From positions 1-42,589 of IMG/VR virus record IMGVR_UViG_3300009506_000073: a stretch of DNA of 42,589 nucleotides. The stretch is one strand, 5' to 3'. The translations under genes were made by a program, and so were the position numbers. The DNA comes from a virus. Position 1 is the stretch's first letter. Every line of letters begins with the position of its first letter. Below the pieces are notes generated by a model. It saw nothing but the letters and a program-made list of their open reading frames with translations, ran no database searches and was not told the DNA's origin. Shown one piece after another: positions 22,559-30,885 of this stretch.

Positions 22559-23398
22559 TTATGCGGACTTGCGACCCATCAGATAGAGCTTGTCGCGCTT
22601 GATTTCCGCCAGATCGCCAGTGGAATACCATCCTTCACCATCCACGGGCAGCGGGCCTTCGCCATAGTAACCAGAGGCAAGCCCAGAGCTTCGAACCTCA
22701 AGGACGCCGCCCGCAATCCTTGCCTCGACGCCATCGACAACGCGACCGACACAGCCATCGACCGGCTCTTCGCCATCTGAGATCGACACGATGCCGGTCT
22801 CATTGCTGCCATAGATATTGATCGGCGCGATTCCATAGCCATCACGAATTTCTCGGTAAGCCTCTGCAGTCATCGGATCGCCGACCGAAATGATGCACCG
22901 CAACGTCTTTTGTTTCGGTGTCGGAAAGCTGCGCAGCATGTAAATATGCGTCCCCGGCGTGCAAATCAGGCATGTGACACCCTGGTCATCCACCACCGGA
23001 AAGATGTTCGCCCCTTCTGCGTAAGTCCATGATGCAGCTTGGCCACCAGCATAATGCGCGGCAAGGCGACCAAGCACCGCGCCGCCGCTGTAAGACGGCG
23101 AGAGCGTGCTGAGCGTCACCGCATAGTTCTGATGGCCGATCGCAGCGACTGACATGCGGCATCTCGCTTCAACCGCAGACCAAGGCACATGCACAAGCTT
23201 CTGTTCGCCGGTCGAGCCTGACGTGATCGAAACGAGACCTGCCGCGACACCATGGTCAGCCTGAAGGGTCGGACGAAACAGATCTCGGAAATGCGCCTTA
23301 TAGCTACCAACAAGGCTGACCAGATCGCCAGCAGCCCAATGCGCCACAAGGCGATCTGTGATCTGAGGCCCGTCATCGAGAAGCTGAAGGCGCGTCAT
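22559..23398 (-). CDS. ANL-superfamily (AMP-binding) protein 1, truncated at the hinge, 279 aa
   Basis: ANL enzymes activate carboxylates as acyl-AMP. This protein has A3 SITSGSTGEQK (57-67), A5 NIYGSNETG (194-202, E200), A7 GWYSTGDLAEI (256-266, D262) and stops at the hinge (MGRKSA, 274-279). The nucleotide-binding residues look intact, but the usual N-terminal third and the C-terminal lid with the catalytic Lys are missing; full enzymes are about 500 aa. Its ATG overlaps the stop of the Gly-rich adhesin gene as ATGA, so it is co-translated with a tail protein, and a paralogue follows five bases later. Possible roles: modification or assembly of the adhesin, ligand binding on the virion, or a two-chain enzyme using a lid from elsewhere. 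None is shown by the sequence. Confidence 0.88.
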   Translation of the reverse strand: MTRLQLLDDGPQITDRLVAHWAAGDLVSLVGSYKAHFRDLFRPTLQADHGVAAGLVSITSGSTGEQKLVHVPWSAVEARCRMSVAAIGHQNYAVTLSTLSPSYSGGAVLGRLAAHYAGGQAASWTYAEGANIFPVVDDQGVTCLICTPGTHIYMLRSFPTPKQKTLRCIISVGDPMTAEAYREIRDGYGIAPINIYGSNETGIVSISDGEEPVDGCVGRVVDGVEARIAGGVLEVRSSGLASGYYGEGPLPVDGEGWYSTGDLAEIKRDKLYLMGRKSA

Positions 23399-25020
23399 GC
23401 GATTATGTATCCACGGAACCGCGCCGCATTGACTTGAAGATAGCTGATTACAATAATGCCCTGCCTGCCAACGCCACCAGAAAACTGCGTGCCGGTGCTC
23501 GTGTCGCCTGCACCGCCGCCACCGCCGCCATAGAGGCCGCCTTGACCGCCAGGGTTGCCGCCACCAGCAGCACCGCCATCACCACCGCCTGCGCCGCCGC
23601 CAGGGCCTGCAGTCGACAAGTCAGAGGTCTGCGTCCACCAGATCGATGGTCCGCCCGTTCCACCAGCCGGGCCATCACCGCCATTATTGTCAGAGCCGCC
23701 GCCACCACCACCATTCGTCCCCGCAGAGGCTGGGTCGCCATTTGCACCACTGCCGGTTCCGTCATATCCATTTCCGCCAGCGCCGCCATTGGTCGAGCTA
23801 TTTCCGGGAGCCCCGACTGACGAAAACCCACCATTTGAACCGCCGCCGCCGCCGCCACATCCCTGCGCTGCTGCAGCACCTGCGCCACCAGTTTTTCCTG
23901 CACCAGATGGACCTGCAGAACCGGCACCGCCGCCGCCGCCGCCGGACGTTGCATTGCCGCCATTTGCGCCTGCAGCCCCGGAATAAGTTACGACACCGAC
24001 GCTTGCCCCAGCCGTTCCGGCAGTCCCGCCTGTGATTGTGCCCGTACCATTTCCACCATCGGCCCCGACAGAGACTGAAGAGCCGTTCGAAATTGCATTC
24101 GCAAGGCTTGTGGCATTAAAGAATGAATTCCCGCCATTGCCGCCATTTGCGGTGCCTCCAGCGCCAACCGAATAGTTGATCGAGGCCCCTGGCGTTAGAC
24201 TGAAATTATGTCCAGATGCATATGCGGAGCTTCCGCCGCCACCGCCGCCAGTTGTCGACGGGGTATCACCACCACCGCCGCCACCGATGCATTCAACGCT
24301 GTTAGCAGCAGGGTCGAAATCATCCGGCACCGTCCATGTACCGGCCCCCGTGCTCGTCAAGAATACCGTTTGAGCTGTGCGGCTTCCTTGAGCCTTCAGC
24401 GCAATCGTGATGGCCACGTTTTCATCATCGCCGTCTGTCACAAAGGCAGATGGCGAGACGATGCCGTAAGCGCTGAACGGCTGCCAACCAATCATCGTTG
24501 TCGATGTGGAACCCGCAGTGCCCCCAGCCGCGATGAAAACAACATCAGTCGCGCCGGATTGCGTGACCGATGTCGCATTCACGTCGTCAAGGAAACCGCA
24601 GGACAGGATCGCGCCAGACCCAGCCTTGCCGATAATAGGCAAGGGCGTCGGATCACCTGTTGCCTGATAATTCACGACAGGCTGCTCTATAAACGGCCCG
24701 TTCACGATGTCGACGCCACGAAAGGTCAACACAATCCACGCCGAATCCTGGCTGCTTCCCGTCAGGGATACAGTCGAATCCGGGGTCGACCCCATGATTT
24801 TATACCAAACGCCGACACTGGGAACGCCAGCGGCAAGCGGACCAAAAACCGCATCATAAGGCGTCGATCCATCTGTCGGCGCAGTAAGCGCAAATGGACC
24901 GTCAACAGAAGCGACGACGATGACAACATCGCCTTCTTGCGGAGTGCCGGGAATGCTTGGCGTAGCAGAACCGCTAGTCGCAATTGCTGATGTGGTCGAG
25001 CCTGCAAGGGTAACAGCCAT
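23395..25020 (-). CDS. Glycine-rich tail adhesin, 541 aa
   Basis: Residues 1-210 are beta-rich (GDVVIVVASVDGPFALTAPT; WIVLTFRGVD). From about 245 to 525 it is dominated by poly-Gly and Gly-Gly-X runs broken by Ala, Asn and Ser, ending in GRQGIIVISYLQ. Gly-rich domains of this kind form packed polyglycine II helices in some phage adhesins (for example Salmonella phage S16 gp38) and show receptor loops at the tip; assignment to that class is inference. It follows the large fibre gene by three bases and is coupled by ATGA to ANL1. Confidence 0.75.
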   Translation of the reverse strand: MAVTLAGSTTSAIATSGSATPSIPGTPQEGDVVIVVASVDGPFALTAPTDGSTPYDAVFGPLAAGVPSVGVWYKIMGSTPDSTVSLTGSSQDSAWIVLTFRGVDIVNGPFIEQPVVNYQATGDPTPLPIIGKAGSGAILSCGFLDDVNATSVTQSGATDVVFIAAGGTAGSTSTTMIGWQPFSAYGIVSPSAFVTDGDDENVAITIALKAQGSRTAQTVFLTSTGAGTWTVPDDFDPAANSVECIGGGGGGDTPSTTGGGGGGSSAYASGHNFSLTPGASINYSVGAGGTANGGNGGNSFFNATSLANAISNGSSVSVGADGGNGTGTITGGTAGTAGASVGVVTYSGAAGANGGNATSGGGGGGAGSAGPSGAGKTGGAGAAAAQGCGGGGGGSNGGFSSVGAPGNSSTNGGAGGNGYDGTGSGANGDPASAGTNGGGGGGSDNNGGDGPAGGTGGPSIWWTQTSDLSTAGPGGGAGGGDGGAAGGGNPGGQGGLYGGGGGGAGDTSTGTQFSGGVGRQGIIVISYLQVNAARFRGYIIA

Positions 25021-25023
25021 TCG

Positions 25024-26820
25024 TCAGGTCTTCGTCACGAACAAGGTCAAAACAACGTGCTCTATAGTTGAAACGCTGTCGACATTAAAATAGAGGATGT
25101 CGCCAGCAGATACACTTGTCGTCCATCCCGTCAATGTGCTATCTGTCGACTTGTTCGTCGCCGATATTGTGGGGGGAGCACTTGCGGTTATGCTGTCGGA
25201 ATTGTCTGGTGGATAATTGGCGTAAGTATCCTTCCAAATGTCGATGACGATAGAGCCGGACTGATCAGCCAGCAGCGTGTTGCTGGTGATCGTGCAGGCG
25301 AATGGAACCTGAAGCCATCCTTGTATTCCAGTTTCGATCTCTGCGCCGCCGCCATCTATATCGGCAACAAGAGCCGCCGCCTGATAATTTGAGGATGCCG
25401 CGATCGTCGGATCGCCGGACACGCCATCGCCATCAGACACGCTGATTCCGGTGCCCGCCGTGATCGTGCGCGCCGCGCCGGTTCCTGCGCCCGTCCTGGC
25501 CCAGAGACCATCGTCGGTATTATCGGCCAGAGCCTGAAGGTCAGCATCGTAAGCCTGAACGTCGACACCGGGCTCAAGATCGAGGTTCTGCTGTGCCGCC
25601 GTGACATCGGTCAGGTCGGATAGATTGTTGGCTGCCAGAAGCGCACCGGCACCAGAAGACGCCAGGGAGCCACCCACGCCGCCGAACTTATTCGCCGTGA
25701 TGAAGGTCTGCGTGCCGTCTGCAAGGTTCGTCGCGCCCTTCTCGGCGATGATCCAGCCCAATGTCACCGCTTCATTGTAAATTGCGGGCGAGACGAACGA
25801 CAGCGTGCCGTCAGTCAAAGCGGCCTGCGCATCGGCGACATTGTTGTAAAAGGCTTGGCCGTAGAAGATGCGGATATTACCGCCAGAACCGGCGAACATC
25901 TTCACCGTGAAGACGGTGGCGCGTGTGGATGCGCCAGGGATGGCCGTAATTGTTCCGGCATTGTCATAGCTGCCGACCGGCAAAGACGTGATGTCAGAGC
26001 CAAGAGCGCCCGCCTGCGTCACCATGCGGAAGGTCGCCGGGGATTTTAGCGGATATTCCACCTCATGCGGCGAGATGGCGCTGGTATAGAAGTTCGCACC
26101 GGCCTGATAAACTTCGCCAGCGGCTACGGCGATCGTCAAATTGGTGCTTGCCGCCGAAAGGTCGAGGTCGCGCTTGATGAATCCCAGCGCACGGAACAGA
26201 TCCCAGATGCCAGGGCCATATTGCTGCACCGGCATGGGGATCGGCGTGCTGGCCGAATAGACATTCGACAGAATCGAGACGCGATGCAGCCAGATATAGG
26301 TCCGGTAATCAGCGTGCGAAGGCTCTGTCGTCGTATTCTGCAGCGTTCCGGTGTCGTCGATATAGAGATAATAAACATCGTCTGTCATGGACAGATCGAC
26401 ATCCTGCTGCGCCCAGGTTACGGCTGTATAGGTCGGATTTTCCGGGTCGGTATTGTCGAGAATGCCACCTTCGCCCGCCGCAATGCGGATGACGCCGCTG
26501 CCCTGGTCGGAGAGAGCGCCGCCGAACAGCACGCCGGTCGAGCGCGCCTTCAACAGAGCGCTATCGGTCTCGTCGAATATGGTCTGCGCGTCGCTGCCGG
26601 TCAGGACTTCGTAGCCGGTATTATCAACGCCGACCAGAGACGCGCCAGACGGGGCGCTGGTGGCCGCAAGCTGGGCGTCGGTCGGATAGTCGGTCGCGGT
26701 CTCTGCCGCCATGCTGCCGAGCGTGCCCTTCTTGGTCACACCGCCCTGCACCATGGGGACGAGTTCGCCGCCCGCGATTGTGCCTGCTGGCAGCTCGCTG
26801 ATTTTGTCGCCTGTTGCCAT
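25024..26820 (-). CDS. Tail fibre protein, 598 aa
   Basis: The N-terminus MATGDKISELPAGTIAGGEL is a common virion-binding start in phage fibres. A beta-rich middle with a conserved-looking section (YYLYIDDTGTLQNTTTEPSH) is followed by fibre modules DLEPGVDVQAYDADLQALAD and ITAGTGISVSDGDGVSGDPT, known from many tail fibres. A C-terminal beta domain (about 480-598) ends VVLTLFVTKT. It precedes the Gly-rich adhesin, so the two probably form one receptor-binding apparatus. Confidence 0.8.
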   Translation of the reverse strand: MATGDKISELPAGTIAGGELVPMVQGGVTKKGTLGSMAAETATDYPTDAQLAATSAPSGASLVGVDNTGYEVLTGSDAQTIFDETDSALLKARSTGVLFGGALSDQGSGVIRIAAGEGGILDNTDPENPTYTAVTWAQQDVDLSMTDDVYYLYIDDTGTLQNTTTEPSHADYRTYIWLHRVSILSNVYSASTPIPMPVQQYGPGIWDLFRALGFIKRDLDLSAASTNLTIAVAAGEVYQAGANFYTSAISPHEVEYPLKSPATFRMVTQAGALGSDITSLPVGSYDNAGTITAIPGASTRATVFTVKMFAGSGGNIRIFYGQAFYNNVADAQAALTDGTLSFVSPAIYNEAVTLGWIIAEKGATNLADGTQTFITANKFGGVGGSLASSGAGALLAANNLSDLTDVTAAQQNLDLEPGVDVQAYDADLQALADNTDDGLWARTGAGTGAARTITAGTGISVSDGDGVSGDPTIAASSNYQAAALVADIDGGGAEIETGIQGWLQVPFACTITSNTLLADQSGSIVIDIWKDTYANYPPDNSDSITASAPPTISATNKSTDSTLTGWTTSVSAGDILYFNVDSVSTIEHVVLTLFVTKT

Positions 26821-26827
26821 GGTCCGC

Positions 26828-27394
26828 TTATGGTGTCGTTAGAGTGAGGGTCACGGCCAGATTGCCGGTAACGGCAAACCCTTGGCCTTCGGTCCCGATA
26901 TAGTCTTCTTCATCCTCGGTGATCAGCTCGACGCCATCTTCCGTGAGAAGCGCGACCGGCTCAGTCACCAGCATTTGCCATGCCAGTTCGAGGTCTGCCT
27001 GAAGGCTGCTCGTATCGCTGAACGTGAACGGCGCGAGCCCCTTGATCTGCGAGAGCAGGGTGAAGAGACTGCTGACCACCGGGAACATCTTCTGACCGAT
27101 AGCGGCAGGCTTCAGCGTGTAGGCATTGCGCTCTTGCACATAGAATTGCGCCGGGCGCGTATCGTAAACAGGGGCCGGGTCTGGCGGCAGAATGAGCGTG
27201 CGCAGGAATTCAGACGGCTCGTCGTAGCAGGTCGGACAGACCTTCAGTCCGGTGTTGTAAATCCGAACCGCATTCCACTGCATCTGATAGCGCAGATCGC
27301 TCAAATTCCACTGACTGCCGCACCGATCGCAGATCCCGAGCGCTTCGGGATTGGCCGGATCGATGACGGCATGGCTCGGATAGGATTGGACCAT
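26828..27394 (-). CDS. Zinc-ribbon late protein, 188 aa
   Basis: A four-Cys site: C22 and C25 (CDRCG), then C53 and C56 (CPTCYDEP), a typical zinc ribbon. A helical middle follows (about 95-150) with an acidic beta hairpin (LLTEDGVELITEDEEDYIG). Proteins with this CxxC/CxxC start occur next to head-tail joining genes in many phages, where their role is poorly defined. It lies between the gp4-like adaptor and the fibre. Confidence 0.75.
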   Translation of the reverse strand: MVQSYPSHAVIDPANPEALGICDRCGSQWNLSDLRYQMQWNAVRIYNTGLKVCPTCYDEPSEFLRTLILPPDPAPVYDTRPAQFYVQERNAYTLKPAAIGQKMFPVVSSLFTLLSQIKGLAPFTFSDTSSLQADLELAWQMLVTEPVALLTEDGVELITEDEEDYIGTEGQGFAVTGNLAVTLTLTTP

Positions 27395-27397
27395 CGG

Positions 27398-28099
27398 CTA
27401 CATCCTGAAATAACCGGCCATGCTCGGCAGGATCTGCAGCGGCGTGTCTTCCTGATCCTCGGCTGCCGCCAGGGTGAAGCGTTTCTCGAAGAGCTGTTCG
27501 AGCTTGTCGGCCTTTCCTGGCTCTTTCGGCGGATAGATCAGAGCCAGCCGCGCGGCCATGCCGGTCGCGATGGCGTCGAGGAACCGATAGGGGCTATCGA
27601 AATTGTAGCCAGACGACAGGTTCACATCCTGCATCTGCCGGAAGGTCTGCATCTTCAGCGTGTATGTCGCTGTGTCATCCGGCACCGGCCAAAGCGTGAT
27701 CGTCGGCGTCTTCTGCAGGTCGAACCAGTAGCTGGTCGGAGGCCCGGACTGTCCCTTATTCGCCAGTGAGGCATAATCGACCGCGCTCATGGGACCGATC
27801 ACCCGGCTGGTCGTCACGCCGCTGGCGGTCGTGTCGATGTAGGCGATGGCGATCGAGACCGTGCGCGCATCGAGGGTATAATCGGGATCGTCGGCGGTCA
27901 GGACTTGGCTCTGCGTTTCCAGCGCCCAGCGGTTCGGATTCCTGTTGGTGAAGTCCACCATCAGCATATTCGCCTGCATATAAGCGTCTTCGAGGTGCTG
28001 CTGCGTGATGTCAGGCCGCCGCACGCCGATCATGCCATATGCATTCAGAATGATGTCCGCCGCTGACGGCGCGAAGGTATAGGTGCCCGTGCTTGCCAT
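27398..28099 (-). CDS. Head completion / adaptor protein, P22 gp4-like, 233 aa
   Basis: Features of the portal-binding adaptor family: helical N-terminus DIILNAYGMIGVRRPDITQQ, HLEDAYMQANMLMVDFTNRN, a beta section with DYASLANKGQSGPPTSYWFD and PTITLWPVPDDTATYTLKMQ, then helices ending LALIYPPKEPGKADKLEQLF. The adaptor binds the portal after packaging and gives the docking site for the tail. It comes four genes after the major capsid protein. Family assignment is by pattern, not by search. Confidence 0.75.
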   Translation of the reverse strand: MASTGTYTFAPSAADIILNAYGMIGVRRPDITQQHLEDAYMQANMLMVDFTNRNPNRWALETQSQVLTADDPDYTLDARTVSIAIAYIDTTASGVTTSRVIGPMSAVDYASLANKGQSGPPTSYWFDLQKTPTITLWPVPDDTATYTLKMQTFRQMQDVNLSSGYNFDSPYRFLDAIATGMAARLALIYPPKEPGKADKLEQLFEKRFTLAAAEDQEDTPLQILPSMAGYFRM

Positions 28100-28111
28100 C
28101 GGCGGAAATCC

Positions 28112-28756
28112 TTATCGAGCGGTCTGGCCAGCCTGAATGACGCTGAAATAGGCGGTGCCGGTGCCGGAATTGATCGTCAGACGGATGGCGAAGATCGGGA
28201 ATTCGAAGCTGCCCGCCTTGCTGGCCGTCTCGTCGGCAAAGTCCGGTGACGACAGGTCGTAAACCGGAACGAAGGTGCCGGAAAACGGCTCATTCGGGTC
28301 TTGATAGGTCACGTCGACCGTATAGTTCACGGTCCCGCTGACCACGACCTCGATGCCGAACACCATCGGCGCGATGTCATTGTCGACCACGAACCACGGG
28401 GTCGAGCCGACGCCGTTGGTGCCGATGATGACCGTGGTGGCCACGCTGCCGGTATGCGTCACTTCGGTGACGGTCAGGAAATCCTGCGTCGTCGCAACCG
28501 CGCCGCCATCGCCGCCCGTGATCGTCTCTTGGAGAGGATGGCCTGCGCCATTCGTTCCGATGACGGTGAATGTGATGCCGGTGTCGGTGCCGCCGCTGGT
28601 GATGCTGACCTGTCGCGGCGTGTCGAGTATTGCAACGCCATCGACCACAAGGTCGCCGTCCAGCGTAATTGCGCCAGCCCCTGGCGTCTGCGATTCCGCG
28701 ATGCCGTTATCGTCTGCCGCCGCCAGCGTCTTGGAAGCTCGCCAAGGATGCGCCAT
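28112..28756 (-). CDS. Structural protein, beta-rich, 214 aa
   Basis: Begins MAHPWRASKTLAAADDNGIA. Almost wholly beta, with Thr/Gly/Val strands (ITSGGTDTGITFTVIGTNGA; TTVIIGTNGVGS) and ending AYFSVIQAGQTAR. No enzyme motif. It lies just downstream of a terminator that closes the capsid genes and ahead of the adaptor, so a head-surface or neck component is likely. A GAGG Shine-Dalgarno precedes the start. Confidence 0.7.
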   Translation of the reverse strand: MAHPWRASKTLAAADDNGIAESQTPGAGAITLDGDLVVDGVAILDTPRQVSITSGGTDTGITFTVIGTNGAGHPLQETITGGDGGAVATTQDFLTVTEVTHTGSVATTVIIGTNGVGSTPWFVVDNDIAPMVFGIEVVVSGTVNYTVDVTYQDPNEPFSGTFVPVYDLSSPDFADETASKAGSFEFPIFAIRLTINSGTGTAYFSVIQAGQTAR

Positions 28757-28784
28757 GTTCGAAAATCCTCAGATGAAAGTAAGA

Positions 28785-28804
28785 GGGCGACCCGAAGGCC
28801 GCCC
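28785..28804 (-). terminator. UUCG-loop terminator after the capsid genes
   Basis: On the minus strand, an 8-bp GC stem (28804-28797 with 28792-28785, one wobble) closed by a TTCG tetraloop and followed by TCTTACTTTC. The very stable UUCG loop and the pyrimidine tail support partial or full termination. It separates the highly needed capsid genes from the neck and tail genes, and could step expression down. Confidence 0.75.
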
Positions 28805-28810
28805 CGTTGC

Positions 28811-28954
28811 TTACTTGCTGGCCTTACGAACCGGCTTGCGTGCCGAGCTGTAAGGGCTGGTATCGGACCCAGAACCATGCTGCGGTTCGGGCCGGGCTGC
28901 TTCCTTAGCCGTTTTTTCGCCGGGCTTGGACTTCGGCGCTTTCATTCCGCTCAT
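28811..28954 (-). CDS. Small basic Lys/Pro-rich protein, 47 aa
   Basis: Begins MSGMKAPKSKPGEKTAKEAA and ends SARKPVRKASK. AGGAGG lies five bases before the ATG, one of the best ribosome sites in the late region. Low complexity and positive charge suggest nucleic-acid or capsid binding, possibly packaged in the head. It is the last gene before the UUCG terminator. No family recognised. Confidence 0.65.
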   Translation of the reverse strand: MSGMKAPKSKPGEKTAKEAARPEPQHGSGSDTSPYSSARKPVRKASK

Positions 28955-28965
28955 GGAACCTCCTA

Positions 28966-29943
28966 TTAGGACTGAGCGACAGCCAGACCGCCGCTGTCGA
29001 CGCTATCAGCGCCATTGACGATCTGAACAGTGGTTGTTGCCGATCCGGCCCATGCGGTCACATTGATGCCAGCGCAACCATCGAGGATGGTGTAGCCGCC
29101 CTGTGAGGCATTGAACGCCACACCCGCATCGATAGCCGTGCCGAAGTTGGTGAACGTGCAACCTTTGAACAGGTTGAAACGATCGACCGAGCCGGATTCG
29201 TTGGCATCGATGAAGGTCGGCGTCGCCGCTGACGCGCGCATCGCGAACAGGCAATTGCGGAAGACGTTGCGGGTCGAAGCTTCGTTCGACGCATTCTTCC
29301 GAAGCTGCACATTCGTATTTGCCGCGCTGCGGTCCTGCGTGTCGGTGCCGAAGAAGCAACCGTCGAACAGGTTCTCGCTGCCGCCATAAAGCTTGAGCGA
29401 GTAGCTGGTCGCCACGCCCGCGCCATTAGCCGAGCCCATGCCGCCAAAAGCGACATTGCCGTAATAATTGCGCTGTCCGGCATCCTGCCAGAGCTGTTCG
29501 GCGGTCGCCGACTGACCGACGCCCTGGAACAGGGAGAAGTTCAGGAAGGCGCAGCCCTGAGCCGTGACGTTCACCAGATTGGCGATGTTCGTCGTGGCCC
29601 CGGTAGCCGTCGAGATGCGGGCGCGCTGAGCGACCATCGACGGCGCGGTCATGCCGATCAGATGCGTTGCGGCTTTCGACCAGACAAGCTGCTCAGAGAG
29701 CCGCTGCGTGGCCGAGGTGGAACCATCGCCGACGATGACGATCACGTCATTGTTGCCAGCGGTGGCTTGATCGAAAGCGTGCGTGATGGATGCGAACGGA
29801 TCGTCAGCCGTTCCGTCGCCGCCATCCCGGCCATTGACCGCATCGCAGAACATCCAGCGACCAGTCATAGGCAGACCGCCGACGCCCCCAATCATGGGGA
29901 CGCCGAAGGAAGTCACGCCGTTCGGAAAGTTGGTGTAAACCAT
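28966..29943 (-). CDS. Beta-helix structural protein following the capsid gene, 325 aa
   Basis: N-terminus FPNGVTSFGVPMIGGVGGLP, then a right-handed beta-helix pattern: DGTADDPFASITHAFDQA followed by repeating rungs with Asn/Gly/Phe (ENLFDGCFFGTD, RNVFRNCLFAM, FNLFKGCTFTNFG, YTILDGCAGINV), each with an internal Cys or Phe as in pectate-lyase folds. Its place right after the major capsid gene, with an AGAGGA Shine-Dalgarno, suggests a head decoration or head fibre, not a tailspike. No catalytic residues identified. Confidence 0.75.
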   Translation of the reverse strand: MVYTNFPNGVTSFGVPMIGGVGGLPMTGRWMFCDAVNGRDGGDGTADDPFASITHAFDQATAGNNDVIVIVGDGSTSATQRLSEQLVWSKAATHLIGMTAPSMVAQRARISTATGATTNIANLVNVTAQGCAFLNFSLFQGVGQSATAEQLWQDAGQRNYYGNVAFGGMGSANGAGVATSYSLKLYGGSENLFDGCFFGTDTQDRSAANTNVQLRKNASNEASTRNVFRNCLFAMRASAATPTFIDANESGSVDRFNLFKGCTFTNFGTAIDAGVAFNASQGGYTILDGCAGINVTAWAGSATTTVQIVNGADSVDSGGLAVAQS

Positions 29944-29955
29944 TGGCGTGTCCTC

Positions 29956-30870
29956 TTAGCTGGTCGGTGTCTCGCCCCAGACGCAACGCGGGTCGTTATA
30001 GAAGAACCCGGCGCGCTGATAGCCTTGCACCAGCAGGTTGTGCGTGATGAAGTCGCAGTGCATGTCCATCTCGTAAGGGATACGGTCGATATGGATCAGG
30101 CCCTCGACATCGGTCTTCACGAACCATGCGAACGCGCTGGTGAAGTAGTCCATGACCTCGTAACCGCCCGGCAGGCCGCCAGACAGCGAGAGGATGGCAT
30201 TCACGTCGTTGTTCGCGGTGCCGGGCCGCAGCTCGGTCTTGGTCAGGCGGATCGCCACGTCTTCCAGGTCGACCGGGACAAGAAGCGTGCGTGCGCGGGC
30301 GCGGACCTTCAGGCCCGATTCCGTCACGAAGTTCTTGCGGATCGATTTCTGGGCATTGGTCAGCGCGGCCTCATTCAGATTGAGAGGGGTCGAGCTGGTA
30401 TTCGCCCAGGTTCCGTTATCGTAGGGATGCGCCGTCGACAGCATCGCCACGCCATCGCCGCCGAGATCGGCATTGTAGGTCGTCGCGGTGTTGAAGATGT
30501 TCGCAGCCTCGATTTCCCAGAAGTCGAGGAAGGACTTGTTCAGGCCGAGGTTGGTCGGCATGAAGGCGTCCTGATAGAGGTTGTCGTCGATCGCAGGCCG
30601 CGTGATGGCATACCCCAGGCCAGCCTCGGAAGGCTGCATGTTGTAGACATAGCGCTCGCCGCTTTCGTTGTCATAGCTCGTTGCCCCGCCTTCCGTCTTC
30701 AGACGGGCAAGAGGCATATAGCGAGCCTGAACGGTGCGCTCGACCTGCATGTTCGACTTGTGCGTGGTGAAGATTTTCGACCACTGCGGTTCGATCTGGC
30801 GATACTCGCCGGTGACTTTCATCAAGCCGGGAAGCAGCAGATCTTTGATGGCTGCAAGATTAACAGACAT
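29956..30870 (-). CDS. Major capsid protein, 304 aa
   Basis: Probable HK97-fold shell subunit. The size, the opening (NLAAIKDLLLPGLMKVTGEY), the domain with GATSYDNESGERYVYNM (about 61-77) and DDNLYQDAFMPTNLGLNKSF, the LLVPVDLEDVAIRL strand, and the gene order scaffold-like, decoration-like, capsid all fit a Mu gpT-like or P22-related major head protein. The decoration-like gene ends 15 bases upstream. It is the best candidate in the window; I see no other protein that could form the shell. Confidence 0.82.
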   Translation of the reverse strand: MSVNLAAIKDLLLPGLMKVTGEYRQIEPQWSKIFTTHKSNMQVERTVQARYMPLARLKTEGGATSYDNESGERYVYNMQPSEAGLGYAITRPAIDDNLYQDAFMPTNLGLNKSFLDFWEIEAANIFNTATTYNADLGGDGVAMLSTAHPYDNGTWANTSSTPLNLNEAALTNAQKSIRKNFVTESGLKVRARARTLLVPVDLEDVAIRLTKTELRPGTANNDVNAILSLSGGLPGGYEVMDYFTSAFAWFVKTDVEGLIHIDRIPYEMDMHCDFITHNLLVQGYQRAGFFYNDPRCVWGETPTS

Positions 30871-30885
30871 AGCTCAATGCCCCCC

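Noticed and set aside
22554-22631. Longer start for the second ANL protein
   Set aside because: It would overlap ANL1 by 73 bases; the ATG at 22553 gives an N-terminus that lines up with ANL1.
23555-23986. Plus-strand Pro-rich frame
   Set aside because: It is the reverse complement of the poly-Gly codons of the adhesin gene.
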